From Halicephalobus mephisto (lineage: Eukaryota; Nematoda; Chromadorea; Rhabditida; Panagrolaimidae), in assembly GCA_009193035.1 (NCBI GenBank), contig SWDT01000419.1, positions 62,001 through 126,000 of the forward strand: a DNA stretch of 64,000 nucleotides. The letters are read 5' to 3'. Both the position numbers and the translations under genes were made by a program. The notes under the pieces are model-generated. The model was not told where the DNA came from. It made no database searches and was given only the letters and a program-made list of their open reading frames with translations. Shown here piece by piece: positions 1 through 12,200 of the stretch; within the stretch, counting starts at the first letter, position 1, and each line of letters starts with the position of its first letter.

Positions 1-1767
1 GGCATTATTATCGACGCAGGATCCACTGGCTCACGGTTATTTTTATATCGATGGAAAGCCGTATCTGCTAAGGAACTCGTGCAAATCGAACCGGTCCTGG
101 ATGAATACCATGAACCAATAGTGAAAAAGGTGTCTCCTGGATTGAGTTCGTTTGGAACCAAACCTGAAGATGCTCCAGGTGTGACAAATTTGTATTTTCA
201 TATATGAATTTTTTTCAGCCTACATCATGCCTCTCATTAATTACGCGTATCAATATATTCCAGCTTCATATCGAAATTCTGCCTCGTTCTATCTGTTTGC
301 TACTGCGGGAATGCGATTACTGCCGATAGAGTAAGAGCTTTAAGGATTTATTCTTGGGGAAAGTTAATTTTTAGGCAACAAGATGCTGTCATGAAATCCT
401 TGCATAACGGGTTGTCTAAACTAACCAAGTTAGCCATCGTTCCAGAGAATATCCGAGTAATTGATGGGACATGGGAAGGAATCTATAATTGGATAGCTGT
501 GAACTACATTCTAGGGAGATTCAAATTGGTGGATGAGGAGTTACCGATATCTGGAAAGAAGAGGAAATCTACTGTCGGGATGATTGACATGGGAGGAGCA
601 TCAACACAAATAGCTTTTGAGTTACCAGACGATTCATTTAAATCCGACGTCCAGGTGATCAATCTTGGAGCTGTGGATACTGATGATCTTTTCCGTTATC
701 ATGTTTTTGTTACCACTTTCCTCGGCTTCGGTGTTAACGAAGGGGCTAAGAAATACGAAAATTATCTGAAAAAGAAGGTTATGGATGTTCAAAATACCAC
801 CGATGAAGTCACCTATGTTCGTGACGGATGTCTTCCTGTTAACCTTATGAAGCTGGTTACCAACGATGATGGCTCTCAATTTGTACGAAAAGTAAGATTA
901 AAGTTTTGTGTCAACAAATTTCTACAACAGATTCTTGTAGGGGACTGGAGAATGGGATAATTGCGTTCATTCCATCGCTAGGATATTGATAGATGAACCA
1001 CCGAAATGCCCACTTACTCATCAATGTTATTTCGGCGGGGTATTAGCCCCTCCGGTGCAATTGTCTTCTTTGGAGCTTTATGGATTTAGTGAATACTGGT
1101 ATTCTGTCGAAGATGTACTTGCTCTTGGAGGAGCCTACAACCACTCGACTTTCGAAGAGAGAGCAAAAGGCTTCTGTTCTCAGAGATGGCCAACTATTAA
1201 GGTGAGATTTATTAAATCTGATTAATATGTCTGGGTCAATTGACTATCCCCTGAATTTGGATTAGTGTGTTAATACTAATTCTAGGCAAAAGCCAAAGCT
1301 CAACTGTATCCAAAAGCTAACGAAGAGAGACTGGAAACGCAGTGTTTCAAATCCGCATGGATTCATGCTATTTTGCATGACGGATTTTATGTTCATGAAA
1401 ACCACCACAAGTTCCAAAGTGCAAACAAAATCGGCGATCAAGAAGTACAGTGGGCTTTAGGTGCGATGATTTACCATCAACGGTACTTTCCCCTCATGTA
1501 CGGAAATCCTCAACAGTGAGTAACACTTAAATTTCATTAATCTCATCTTACTTCAGGATAAGCCCCCCTCGATTCAATTTTTATACGTTATTTGCCTTTG
1601 TTTTTATCTTCTTACTGATGTTCTTCGTTATCTACATTTTTTTCTACCAAATGAATAAGTGGTCCGGCCGTAAGCCTTCATCGGTCTTCAGTTATAATCG
1701 CCTTCTAGATCCGGACTCAGTTCAAGTCGTAATTGGCCGGATAAGGACAGGAAAAAACAGAATTTAA
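1..1767 (+). CDS. Golgi-type nucleoside diphosphatase (ENTPD4/7-like apyrase), 5' partial
   Basis: Exons 1-178, 219-330, 375-891, 941-1201, 1286-1515 and 1557-1767 join in phase to give 502 residues; the N-terminus lies outside the window. The apyrase-conserved regions are present in order: ACR1 [17 protein letters not shown]2 [13 protein letters not shown]3 [15 protein letters not shown]4 [13 protein letters not shown], and an ACR5-like [15 protein letters not shown] hydrophobic segment encoded in the last exon (about 1580-1660) is a C-terminal membrane anchor followed by a short basic tail. GDA1/CD39 enzymes hydrolyse nucleoside di- and triphosphates. The ENTPD4/7 branch is Golgi/endolysosomal and removes UDP left by glycosylation; the [14 protein letters not shown] and [16 protein letters not shown] segments resemble that branch. 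C. elegans uda-1 is the likely counterpart by inference. Confidence 0.92.
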
Positions 1768-3527
1768 TTTATACCATATTATTCTGAAAACTCACTGGTC
1801 ATTAATCTAATACGGGTGTATGGAATTATATCTTTCACGGCTAATATGAAATTATTTCGCAATATATAATTATCATGGGAAATAACCGAATTAATTATTC
1901 CAAATCTCGTGTTAATTGGGGGCAGTTAACAAAAAAGTTGAATTTTCTTGAAACAAATTTTAAAGTATACTCGTTGCATAAATTTGAAGTACTTTGATTT
2001 CAGAATTACACGTGTGTTGTTATAAAATATAGTTTAAAGTTATAATTCATAAAAAAAAGATGATTGTTTATGTTTTTTAGAGTTTGAAATACCATGAAAC
2101 CAAGCCAAATAAATAAGGCTGAAGCTATTGCCGGAAGCGTTTGTTTTGACCAGATAAATAGTCAGCTTCATCAGTCGTTGCGTAGGTTATTCAGAGAAAA
2201 AGTGGCACGAGCAGTTTTGTTTTTCGTTTTGTGCCCTTTACTTTATGTCTCCATGTGTGTTGGACTCAGATGGCATTCAAATAACTGTGTAAGCCCGATT
2301 ATTTCATAGTGTTTTGCTTGAGGCAAAAAAGAAAAAGAGCAAATGTTTACGTATAATTTTTTTTCTGTGATACAAACAAGTATTCATCAACAAAATCCAG
2401 ATAACTAAAAGATGTGGATTCTTATGAAGAAATCCATGTGGGTGTATTCAAAGAATGAAGGAGTAAATAAATCAACAATTTTTTTCTGATTAAAGAACAA
2501 TGAATCATAAAATTTCCAATAGGACAGAGAACCAGGGTTAGGCTAGGAGAGTTCTATTTGCCAATCCTTTTTTGATAAGTATCTAGAATCAAAGAATAAA
2601 CTTTTCTGTCAACGAAATACGATGAAGCTTTTTAGCTTTCTGGAGCCTTAAAGGCGATAAGTAGTGATTAAAGATGGGTATGAGCTGCTCCACCTCAAAG
2701 GTGTGTCGTAAAAAATAGATAGTATTTAAGTCCCTAATTGGGAAACATTATTGTTTTTCTCCCTCGATACGGAATCATGCACAACATCGAACATCCCGTA
2801 AGTTCCACAGCCAGCACTTGGTCCATTAAAGTGAAAACTAATTTAGCATCTTCCCTTTGTTCACCCTTTCTATGAACATCTTCATCCAGGAGCTGAAATC
2901 AATGTTCACGGAACTATCCATGCAGAACACGGAGAGTGAGTTTTTTAATTTTTTAAAAATTTTTTCGAAAACACCGACATTTATTTACGTGCTAAACAGG
3001 CAATTAACCTTTTCCATTCCCTTAGGGGTTATTAATTAAATTGCATTTTGTGTTTGACCGGGTGTAGGTATGCTGACCGTTTCCTGGATACACGTGACAA
3101 TAGTAAAGAGTAAGCTTCAAAAATCCCGAACTTCCTCCGGAGGTGGGACTTGAATTCAATCAATTTATGTCAGAATCTGTTGGCATGTGATTACTGGATT
3201 ATGGGGCGGAAAATTCTTCAGAGAAAAGAAATACTAATCTTTAGTTCTGTTATTTGTTCGGGAGAGATAGAGTGATTCATTCATATTCATATATTTCTTC
3301 TGGTGGTCGAGGAGTCTTGTGAGTCGACGTCCACTCTCGACCACGCCCCTCCGAAGCTTCTGGTTTTTAGCTCCAAGTCTCTCGCTGGTCCACCTACAAC
3401 TGAGCTAGCTATGCTAAGCCAGTGATTATCTTTTAATTTTAATTTGATTATTTCCTCAATTGGCGAAGATTCGATTTATTTTTTGTTTTTTTTGACATTA
3501 ATTGTTTCGTTATTGAAGTCCGGTAAA
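1768..3527. other. intergenic, one doubtful exon and a SINE-like segment
   Basis: No gene is convincing here. At 2094-2288 an ATG sits shortly after an acceptor-like tttttttag and opens a frame with one hydrophobic segment (FFVLCPLLYVSMCVG) that ends at a gtaagc donor. It could be the first coding exon of a small membrane protein, but no continuation was found. The segment 3300-3420 is described separately. Confidence 0.4.
3300..3420 (-). repeat. possible tRNA-derived (SINE-like) fragment
   Basis: Read on the minus strand, this GC-rich island in AT-rich DNA contains TAGCTCAGTTGTAGG, which resembles a tRNA A-box/D-arm. About 55 nt further on is GGGGCGTGGTCGAG, a weak match to a B-box/T-arm. 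It does not fold into an obvious intact tRNA cloverleaf. I saw no second copy in this window, so the SINE reading rests on resemblance only. Confidence 0.25.
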
Positions 3528-4773
3528 ATGCTACCCCCGGGCTTGTCTTCACCTGAAGTGCTTCTGACAGAATCTGCGATGGTTGCGTCTGTGTCTGAAA
3601 TTGATGACACTTCCTCAATTGCCGCGGATGATTTAGGGGATTCTTTTACAGTTACGAATCTCTACGACATCCGTGGCTACTGTCATTTCGACTTGCCAAA
3701 TGCAGAATTCAAAATCAGCCATGACGAGTCCAAAAGGTAATAATATTCTAGTCTTTAGTCAAACCACTCCACAGTTGTTTATTTTTCAAATTCCACTTTT
3801 TTCAGTAAATTAGATTTTGTGACGTTTGAGAGTAAAATTTCTGAAATACGTGCTCATGGAGAACGAGAAAAATGCCAGACGAGTAGGTCTAAAGCAGACG
3901 ATTCTTATGAACTCTGAGAATGAGAAAGTAAAGATTACTAATGAAAAATTCTTACAAAATTCTGTCACTATTTATTTTTCTAAAAAATTGAAATTAAAAA
4001 GTTAATTTCCCTAACATTTTGTATTTTTCAGCCAATTTGCCGTTGAACTCCTCTCGGGACCTCATATTGTCCTCCACGTCAACTTCCGACTCCACGAACA
4101 CGTTTTTGTTCTGAATGCCTGTTCTCACGGACAATGGGGTGCTGAACTCCGTCATCACACCCATCTACACGATGGAGATCACTTCCACCTCCACATCCAT
4201 GTCCACGAGCACCATTACAATGTAAGATTTCAAAATACTTAAACTTATTTGGTTACTTAACCAAACGTCATTTCCACCCTCTTCCTTAATTTTATTGACC
4301 TTTTGCGAGACAATTTCGTTTGCTAAATAACAACTAACGTTTTAGATTGAATTAAATGGTCATAGTATTGGCCACTTTGATCATCGTTTCCCATATGAAT
4401 CCGTCCAGGCCCTTGGGGTTCGTGGAGGCATCCATGTGAAGAAGATCGAGTTCAAAGGCTTCCCCTTCCGTAAGTTAATTGAAATTTGTTACTTTTTGCA
4501 ATGTATGCTAAAATTAGAGAGATTAAAATGATCTTAATTAAATTTCTTAAATTAATTCAATCAAAAAGGAAATTAATCGTCTAAATGTTTTCAGAAAACG
4601 AATGGTATCATGACCATGGAAACCATGATTGGGGCCACGGTGGCTACATCGGATATGGTACCGATAATTATCAGCCTCCTGTAAGTCAAAATTGAATGCC
4701 ACAGGATATCCTTGATAAAAAATATTTTCAGCACTTTCACGAAAATCATCCTCATGCCCGTCATTGGAACTAA
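3528..4773 (+). CDS. histidine-rich galectin
   Basis: Exons 3528-3736, 3806-3886, 4032-4221, 4346-4469, 4595-4680 and 4732-4773 give 243 residues. A galectin carbohydrate-recognition domain spans about 55-200. The galactoside-binding signature is intact: H112, N114 and R116 (HVNFR), N125, then W132, E135 and R137 (WGAELR). The late strands (NIELNGHSIGHFDHRFPY, VKKIEF) are typical of the family. What is odd is histidine: residues 138-158 hold 11 His in 21, and the 42-residue C-terminal extension holds 9 more. No signal peptide is evident, as usual for galectins, which leave cells by non-classical secretion. The start is the first ATG in frame; the frame runs open upstream without an ATG. A poly(A) signal AATAAA lies at 4863. 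Confidence 0.85.
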
Positions 4774-5586
4774 TCCAATCAAGGAGAGACAATTGCTCAC
4801 TGGCGAATTTTCTATGCCAGCTACAAGGATTACTTAATTACCTTTATTTTATTTTTAATTCCAATAAAGATTTGAATAGAAAAAGTAATTTTTTGATTTC
4901 CTCAATAGCCGTTAAACTTCAGACAAATTTCCGGAAAATATAATTATATAATTTAACATGAAATTTTACGCCTGAAAATGTATTTTATAAGCAGACAGCA
5001 CATGACTACAAGTGGCATTAATAATCACTCTGATACTGTAGTCCTTGTGTAAGATAAAAGTTAATGAGAAGGAGAGTTCATGAATAGGTTAAAGTACGGT
5101 ATTCTTGTTAAACAATGTATCTTATAATTAAATGAAAATTAGTGAGAAACAACGTTCATGAAACAACTTAGAGTACTGTATTCTTGTTAAACAATGTATT
5201 TTATAATTACATAAAATGAAGGTTAATGAGAAGAACATGATTAATGAATAAGCCACATTATGATGTTATTATTGCATAATTTATTTTTTAATATGCAAGA
5301 TAAAAGCTTATGAGAGAAGCGAGATTAATGAAGCAACTCAAATTACAGCATTTTCTTCAAGAACTTGGTTTTTTAACTTGGAAAATTGCTTTATTAATTC
5401 AACGATTAGTCGCCCATTAATAACATGATCAATGACAGATGTGTAAGGAATAAATTAATCAAACTACAATATATGCCGAACACTCATTTTGAGACATTTG
5501 TGGAGTTTTGAGATCTTATTAATCGTTGCCGTTTGATCGTCGAAGGAAATACTTAATGACTGTGGTCTTCTGGAGTTTCTCTGTTA
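4774..5586. other. intergenic, holds a 79-bp tandem repeat
   Basis: 3' flank of the galectin gene and, on the other strand, the 3' flank of the peptide-precursor gene. Apart from the repeat at about 5040-5340, I see no coding potential. Confidence 0.6.
5040..5340. repeat. degenerate tandem repeat, about 79-bp period
   Basis: The core attcttgttaaacaatgta starts at 5101 and again at 5180, exactly 79 bp apart. Flanking words (ataaaagttaatgagaag, tcatgaa..aactta) recur before and after, giving three to four diverged copies. Confidence 0.75.
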
Positions 5587-5845
5587 CTAGACTGCTGTAT
5601 CGTAATCGTCATATCGTGAGAACAGTGGTCTTTCGCGGTAGAATTTCTTTCCGCGAGAAGCCAGATGAGGTTTACTCCCCATTAGTGTTCTGAGAACTTC
5701 CTGAATGTATAGAAAGATTAACCGAAAAGTGATTGCAGAAATTCACCTGAATTCTCGTCATGGAATTTGATGGAGAAGCTTCAACGTCACCGTAAGTGGC
5801 AACCAATGTCACAAGCAAAAGAATCCCAACGATAAAGTGCTTCAT
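5587..5845 (-). CDS. small secreted peptide, candidate neuropeptide precursor
   Basis: Two exons (5845-5747, 5700-5587) give 70 residues. An acceptor CCTTCTAG lies 6 nt before the ATG, so a 5' UTR exon or trans-splice is likely. The protein opens with a strong signal peptide (MKHFIVGILLLVTLVATYG, cleavage probably after DVEA). It then has a short amphipathic stretch containing TRIQEVLRTLMG and a Gly-Lys-Lys (SRGKK), the canonical site for dibasic cleavage plus C-terminal amidation. An acidic tail ends in YDDYDTAV. There are no cysteines. I do not recognise the family. If processed, it would yield one peptide of about 26 residues ending in Arg-amide. It could instead be an ordinary short secreted protein. 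Confidence 0.65.
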
Positions 5846-7442
5846 TATCACCTAGAAGGAAAATAATATTTAGAATTTTGATAGGGTAAGCGAAATGAGC
5901 TCTCGAAATCCAAAATAAATCTAATTCGACTGAAACTCTTAGGCGAATGTTAAATAGCCCGCCTGCCAGTTTTCACCTGCAGAAAAATTAAAATAGATTT
6001 TAAGGATACTGTATATAAAAAAATTCATGAAATGTAAACATTTTAAAGCGCAAAACGTCCAATATCAATAATATTATGAATTAAAAAACTGCTTTTTTCG
6101 GAATTAAAGAATCTAGAAACCATTTCATGAATGAATTTTCAGTTGTTTTAAGAAATAAACTTGACTGTATCCAGTGTCATGTTTCAATCGGAGGGAAATT
6201 TTACGTGAGAAACGGGCAAATACGTAATCAGAGTAGCTGAAAGAGTAAGAGCCATTTTTCAATTGAATTTATATTTACTTAAAATTCACAAATTTATAAT
6301 TAAACGAAGAAAGCAACAAACTAAAGAAAACTAGGAATATTTATAAAGGATCTTTACGAAAAGAGTTTAATCGCCTCAAGGGATGTAATTCCAGAAATTC
6401 TCGTCGAAATTAATACTAAAAAAAGATTTCGACTAAAGTTGACAAATTTCGAAAGTCCAATGATGCTCATCAGAAGGGAGGGACATCGTAAAAGTTTCCA
6501 CCAAAATTTGCAGTAGCGATATTACCCCACGCAAATGCTCGTTAAACGATCAAAAAATTCCGCTGAATCCTTTAGACCGAAATGGCATTCAAGGTTGATT
6601 ATTGGTTGGATTAGAATGTGAGTTAACATGAAAGCCTCACTTATATAGGGTATAAATAATGTCAACGAGTCGGAGAATTGTCACTCCACCTCCAGCTGAT
6701 CTCGTATGCCTCGATTATTCCAGTAGGAAACTGAAGCATGTAACAAGTTTCTACTTTCAACGACCATTTCCAAGAACGACCTTTCTGGATGTGCTATGAA
6801 GAGAAATCGACAATTTTTAATTTTACTTTTTGAATTCAAAAATAACAAGAATAAAAAATGACGGTAGAAATAAGAATCAAACTGTCACTTTTTATTGTAA
6901 AAGTCATCCATTGCTGGGCGGAATCCGACGGCAATAAAAGCCATTTTGAGGAATTTGCTTTTGATTGCATCTGTCGTCAATGCAATTTTATCCAGATTGT
7001 CGTAATTTTATTTTTATTCGTTTATCAGCAAGAAAACAGTTGCTAAATTAAAATTAACGCGTTTTGATAGAAATTCAAGATATGAGAAAACGATAAATCT
7101 CTTAATTAAATAAAATTACGATAGCAAGGATTGCATACAGCAATTACAGCTAACCGGATCAGATTACTCGGAACATATTGCACTTTTTACCAAAGGCAAT
7201 TATATAAATAGCAGCTGTTTGGGAATATTTTGCAAATTTTCTATTTGGAAAAATTGTGGGACTGGAAAGATAAAATCTATTACTCGGTAAATAAGTAAAA
7301 GGAAATGAGAAATTGACGCAGTACCGCGTCGATGGACAAGAAAAATCCGCGAAAAACACTGGAGCACACTCATTATGAGGTGGTGCTGACAATACTCTAT
7401 TACTGAACACTGTTCAGTAGTTCAGAGGGGATACTGATCGAT
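5846..7442. other. intergenic between peptide gene and ETS gene
   Basis: AT-rich and without supported coding sequence. A TATA-like cluster (tatatagggtataaata) lies near 6643-6660, but no start site could be tied to it. Confidence 0.5.
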
Positions 7443-9220
7443 CTACATATTGTAAGGAGGAAGGAACTTGTAGACTAAGCGTTGTTTCTTCTCGGGCTTT
7501 TGTATAATTCCCTTCTTGTAGTACTGACGTAGGGAACGGGAAAGTTTATCGTAATTCATTTGAGTTCGATTTTTCCTTTGTCCCCAGAAACGTGCCAGGT
7601 GGTGAGAAGACTCAATTTTAAATGTTCCTAAATAGAATTCCTTAATAATAAATTCATTGCTCAGAATGATTAATTTACCTTCTTCTCGATCGACCCATCT
7701 GACGCAGGAACTGTACTCTTTCGGCTGGTCCAACAGTTCCCGAATGAAATGCCAAAGATGGACGGTCCCCGTGTTTCTGCTGAACGAAGGATTGTGGACT
7801 CCGTTTCCAGCAGCCAGATGAGCCTGGGAAAGGTTATTCTGCACAGGCATACTGTATCCAGTGTCAGGTGTGAGTTGATTACAAAGTTGAGACTGGGGCA
7901 TGAAGTTCGAAGGCATTCCCATGTAGGGAGCATCGGAGAATTCCTCGTCCTCCTGATGACAAGAAGAAGCATTTGAAGAGACATCAGAATCACTGGGACT
8001 GGGCATCGTCTGTTGGTTGCACATCAGGAAGGAGTTTGGAGAGCCTCCATTTATCTGTTGTCTTTGTTGATGATGGATTTGACCCATTTGCTGAGCGTAC
8101 TGTAAGTTCTGTTGCTGCATACTGTAATACATGTTCATGTTTTGCATTGAGTCAGCGTTGGACTTTTCATAAAATTCCATGTTACTGTATACATCTGGAA
8201 TTTTTGTCGGGGTTGTTGGCGAATTCTAAAAATATTTAATGATAAAATACTCATTAAAGTTATTAGTAAAAATTCTTACCCAACTCGAGACAGAATCGCT
8301 GCTACGATGATGAATGAGTCCGCAATTTTGAGTTTCGTTATTTTCTTGGGGATTTTCGTAAGCCGTTTTCCAGAATTGCAACTGAGCGTAAATGGTGTCT
8401 CCACTTTCTGGAATCTTCTGCGAAAGTTCCTCCTGGGTCATTGACAGTAATGAACGACCATCGAGATTCAGCTGACGAGACGGAGTGGGCAACTGGAACT
8501 GTTGACACATTTCAATGATCCATCTGTTAGCATGGTCCACGGTCCAGACTGCGGGATCTGAAAAAATAAAAAATGAATATCCACATCAAACAAAGACATT
8601 TTCAAAACCGCAGAAAGATATTCAAAAACATTTCGTCATAAATGAGAAAATTCGACTCACTTGTAGGTAAATAAAGCTTGGAGCAGGTGGTGCTAATATC
8701 CTGAACAAAGTGCTTGAGAATCAAATCCCGATAGATATCCACATCATTATTCCCGGTTTGGCCATTGTTCGACGTCATTCGGAATGGGCCCTGAGGCAAT
8801 TGTTGTTGAGTGTGCACTCGATTTTGTTGATGAACCATTTGTTGATGATGAGCCATACCGTCGTTGAAGCTTGGGATCTCGGTTTTGATCGAGTTTGACG
8901 GGAGCATGCTTATGTGTGACGGATGGACAGCCTACAGTATATCATATAGAGAATGATCAAAGCATCATGTAACCCACCTTATCGCGTTTGGTAAAAGCCG
9001 AAGAAAGACTAGCTGTTGCTTCAGAAAAAGGGGCGAGTGGAGGGACTGCTTGACAATTTTGAGAATTCGTCTTTATTATCTCGTCGAGGAAACTAAATTG
9101 ATCTTCTTCCTTTGTTTCATAACTGAGTTCGGATTCGTTGTCATCCATTTCGGAGCAGCTGGATGTCGAACTACCCCAGGAGAAGTTTTGAGGGAATGGT
9201 TGAGGCATTACAGAATACAT
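7443..9220 (-). CDS. ets-4: ETS transcription factor, SPDEF/ETS-4 type
   Basis: Exons 9220-8978, 8931-8661, 8557-8280, 8225-7679 and 7627-7443 encode 507 residues. A Pointed/SAM domain lies at about 172-245 (begins NPAVWTVDHANRW). A C-terminal ETS domain lies at about 419-507, with WHFIRELL, ARFWGQRKNRTQMNYDKLSR and the DNA-contacting SLRQYYKKGI. The wording RKNR..MNYDKLSRSLRQYY with KKGII.KP..KQRLVY matches SPDEF rather than ETS1 or ELK. The last intron (51 nt) is open in frame, so an unspliced reading would insert 17 residues inside the ETS domain; the GT-AG ends and restored homology show it is an intron. The long middle is Gln/Ser/Met-rich. C. elegans ets-4, the SPDEF relative, acts in ageing and fat metabolism. 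Confidence 0.92.
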
Positions 9221-12200
9221 GATCTACTCTTTCAAACTGAGATCAAAATCCCATCAAAGGGAAATCTGCCTGAAAGGAAAATTGCGAGAAATTTACTCAA
9301 AACTCGAAAATCTGCGTAGTATTTACTCGAGTCGCGTAACTTGATTTCCAAGCACAAAGGACAGGAAGAGGAACAAGTCCCAATATCTCGAGTTCGCGAT
9401 GTAATGGACACGGGTTGACCACTTGATTTCAACAGTGATCGTTTTTATATTTTTGAAGAAAGGATATCACAGTTGAACATCATTCAAAAATAAAGGTTAA
9501 AAAAGAAACAATCACACCAGAATCAACCTTGTGACCTTCTTAAGAAACTAAAACATAAAATACAGATTAGGAGATTGTCAAGGGTCGGGAGGAGCAGAAT
9601 CAGCAAGTGTAGATAGAATTCTGATAACCCTAAGCGATTTGCGTCAATGGCGAGGCAGGCGAGATTGTTCTCCCAAGTTGAAGAACTGATAAGAACAAAA
9701 CGAAAGTAAGCAACTTTGCTGTTCTTCGAAAAAAAGAGATTTGTTTCATGGATCGGATAAACTGTTTTAGCGCTTACGTTTGACAAAGCAAAAGAACAAA
9801 GCCTAAAATTGAAAACAATTGCTGGATGTATTTCGCTGGGAAATTCAACAAATTTTAAATAACAACGGAAATTGAAACAGTTTTTAGAATCCACTAAAGT
9901 ACAGAAAGAATAAATTTACCAGTAAAAAATAAAAAAAACCTGAAAAGCTGCCCGGAGGGAAATGGAAACAATGAAAAAATGTTTTTGTTTAACGCTTCTG
10001 GATTTGTGTACTCATGATGGGAAACGCCCAGGAACAGATTCGGGAAATCTACAGCCACAACAGATGGCTGAAAAAGTGGCAAAACTGACTTATTTTCACC
10101 TTTAGCGATCGCGCAGATGTCATTTGATATTTTCGATCCATATTGAAATCGAAATGCGGCAAAGTAGAGCAGATGCAAATGAAACTAAACTTTGGAAATC
10201 GGCGGATTCCTTTTTTAGCCGTTTGAGGAAAAAAATTATGGAATCGTATCGCGAGAAATGTAGTGCCAACTTCAAAGAAACCAGATCCGTTACGGTAGTT
10301 CCGTATTTGTACATGACCTTACTGCTTTTTGCGGCAAAACATTCAGAAGAAACATTTGTTTTTCATCAATACTAAATGCATGTAATGTCTTCTTCTCGAA
10401 ACCGGTTTTGGATTTATGAAAGGAGCTTCAGAGATAACACAACACCGATCACTGAGCTTATGCAAAGCAATCAGTCAAAATAGAAGCAGATTTGGATTCT
10501 CGGAAAACGCTAGGACATCGGAGGGGTTTTTTCCCTCCTCGTTACTCATCTATCTTTCCAGATATCTCCGAGCCTAGTCGATATCCGAGAATTCAAACCC
10601 TCAGGGCCTTGCTCGTTTTCTCTTTCGTGACGTAGATGGGACACGTTTCTTATTTAATTTATTTCTGTTTTTATTATTAACTTTAAAAAATAACTCCGAA
10701 TTAAAAACGAAATTTGAGGTGAATTTTGGTCTTGAAAAGTTTATTTGATACAATGCAAAAGTTGATTCTCACAAGCACGCTGTATTGGCCAAGATAAGGT
10801 TGTTCATGAAAAAAATCGAATAAGCCGACATTATTGGAAAAATAATATATGCACTGGCACACCTCAAAATCAGAAACTCAAGGGACTTACATCATATCAA
10901 AAGTGATAAAACTCCAAACAAAAGCACGTAAGCAGAAAAATGATTAAAGGAAAACTCCAAAATTCATAATCATAGATTGAAAAAATTTCTGATCCAGAAC
11001 TTGTATCGCGTTCGAAGTAAAGATGAAAGGAAAAATCAAAATTTCGTAGAAGAAAGTGAAAATCAGAAAACAAGAGAAGATCTACGCTTTTTTCATAGAC
11101 ACATGAAGGGAAAAAAAGGAAAATCGCTTCGGCGGTCACCGTGGATCGGCGTCAGCGTCTTCGGCGGCCTCTGCAGAAAGCGAAAAGTTTATGGAGAAAT
11201 CTCTTTTGGTGTCCCTCTTTCACTTTCATTTGCTACTGAATCAGTCGGTCTACATGAAGAAAACTGACCGTCTATTTTCCCTTTCAGTCTTCAGGCGAAA
11301 TTTTAAAGAAAGTTCCTCTGGATTCTGACCGACTCAAAAAACGAAAAATGAAGTCCATGTGCGTACAAATGGTCGAAAATAAAATCTAGAGCTAAATCCA
11401 ATCTCGCGGCGGAATTTCTAGTTCAACATCTACGTAAAAATTAAATCGAAAACGAAATAGAACTATGATCATGTTTTCTTCGACATTGAAACCTGAGGGG
11501 AAAGCGGGTTTTTCTTTTAACATCTTTGACTTTCCGATTGATGAATCCCTTGAGAATGGAAGACACTTTTTGCCAAAGTACCGACGCCAGGTGTTGCATC
11601 TTTTTGCAAGATGACCTTCTGACTTCTGACATTTCCCCAAAAAGGGTCAAATTGCTTTGAAAAACTCACAACATTAATATTTCCATTCTTGTTAAATTAA
11701 AAAACACTTTCTGTCATCTCATTAACTCAAATTTATTTCTCCACAGAGGGTCGAAAATGATCCACGCGCTAGATTACTGGAATCCAGTTATTTTGCCTTC
11801 TGACGATGCCTCCAGACAAACGGACGACTGACCAGTACTTCACGCTACGTTTTTTGAACAAAAAAGACGAACGAATCGAGAGAACCACCCCGTTTGATCG
11901 ATGGCCTCTGAATGGCCACTGATTCCGGTTCTTGTTTGTGAAAAATTTCATTAGAAGCTGGACAAAGAGTGAACAACGTTATCCGATGGAAGATGCATCT
12001 CTTGGATCAACTTTTCTCCGAAGAATATTTCATTTGTTCCAAGGGTAGATTTCCATGCTAATTATCTTTTTCATTTAATCGATAAATTTTCGTAAAGGGA
12101 TTAACTTTCATAAAATCTTAAATCATTTAAACTAATAATTAAATATCAAACTATTATAAAAACGAAAAATAGACATTATTACAAAATTTTCTTGGTGATA

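Noticed and set aside
7628..7678. In-frame extra 17 residues inside the ETS domain
   Set aside because: The segment is a 51-nt GT-AG intron that happens to be open. Removing it restores the conserved EEG-TFKIES join.
9523..10375. Several 60-120 residue frames on both strands upstream of the ETS gene
   Set aside because: Low-complexity Phe/Leu/Ser composition, mutually overlapping and with no domain or splice context.
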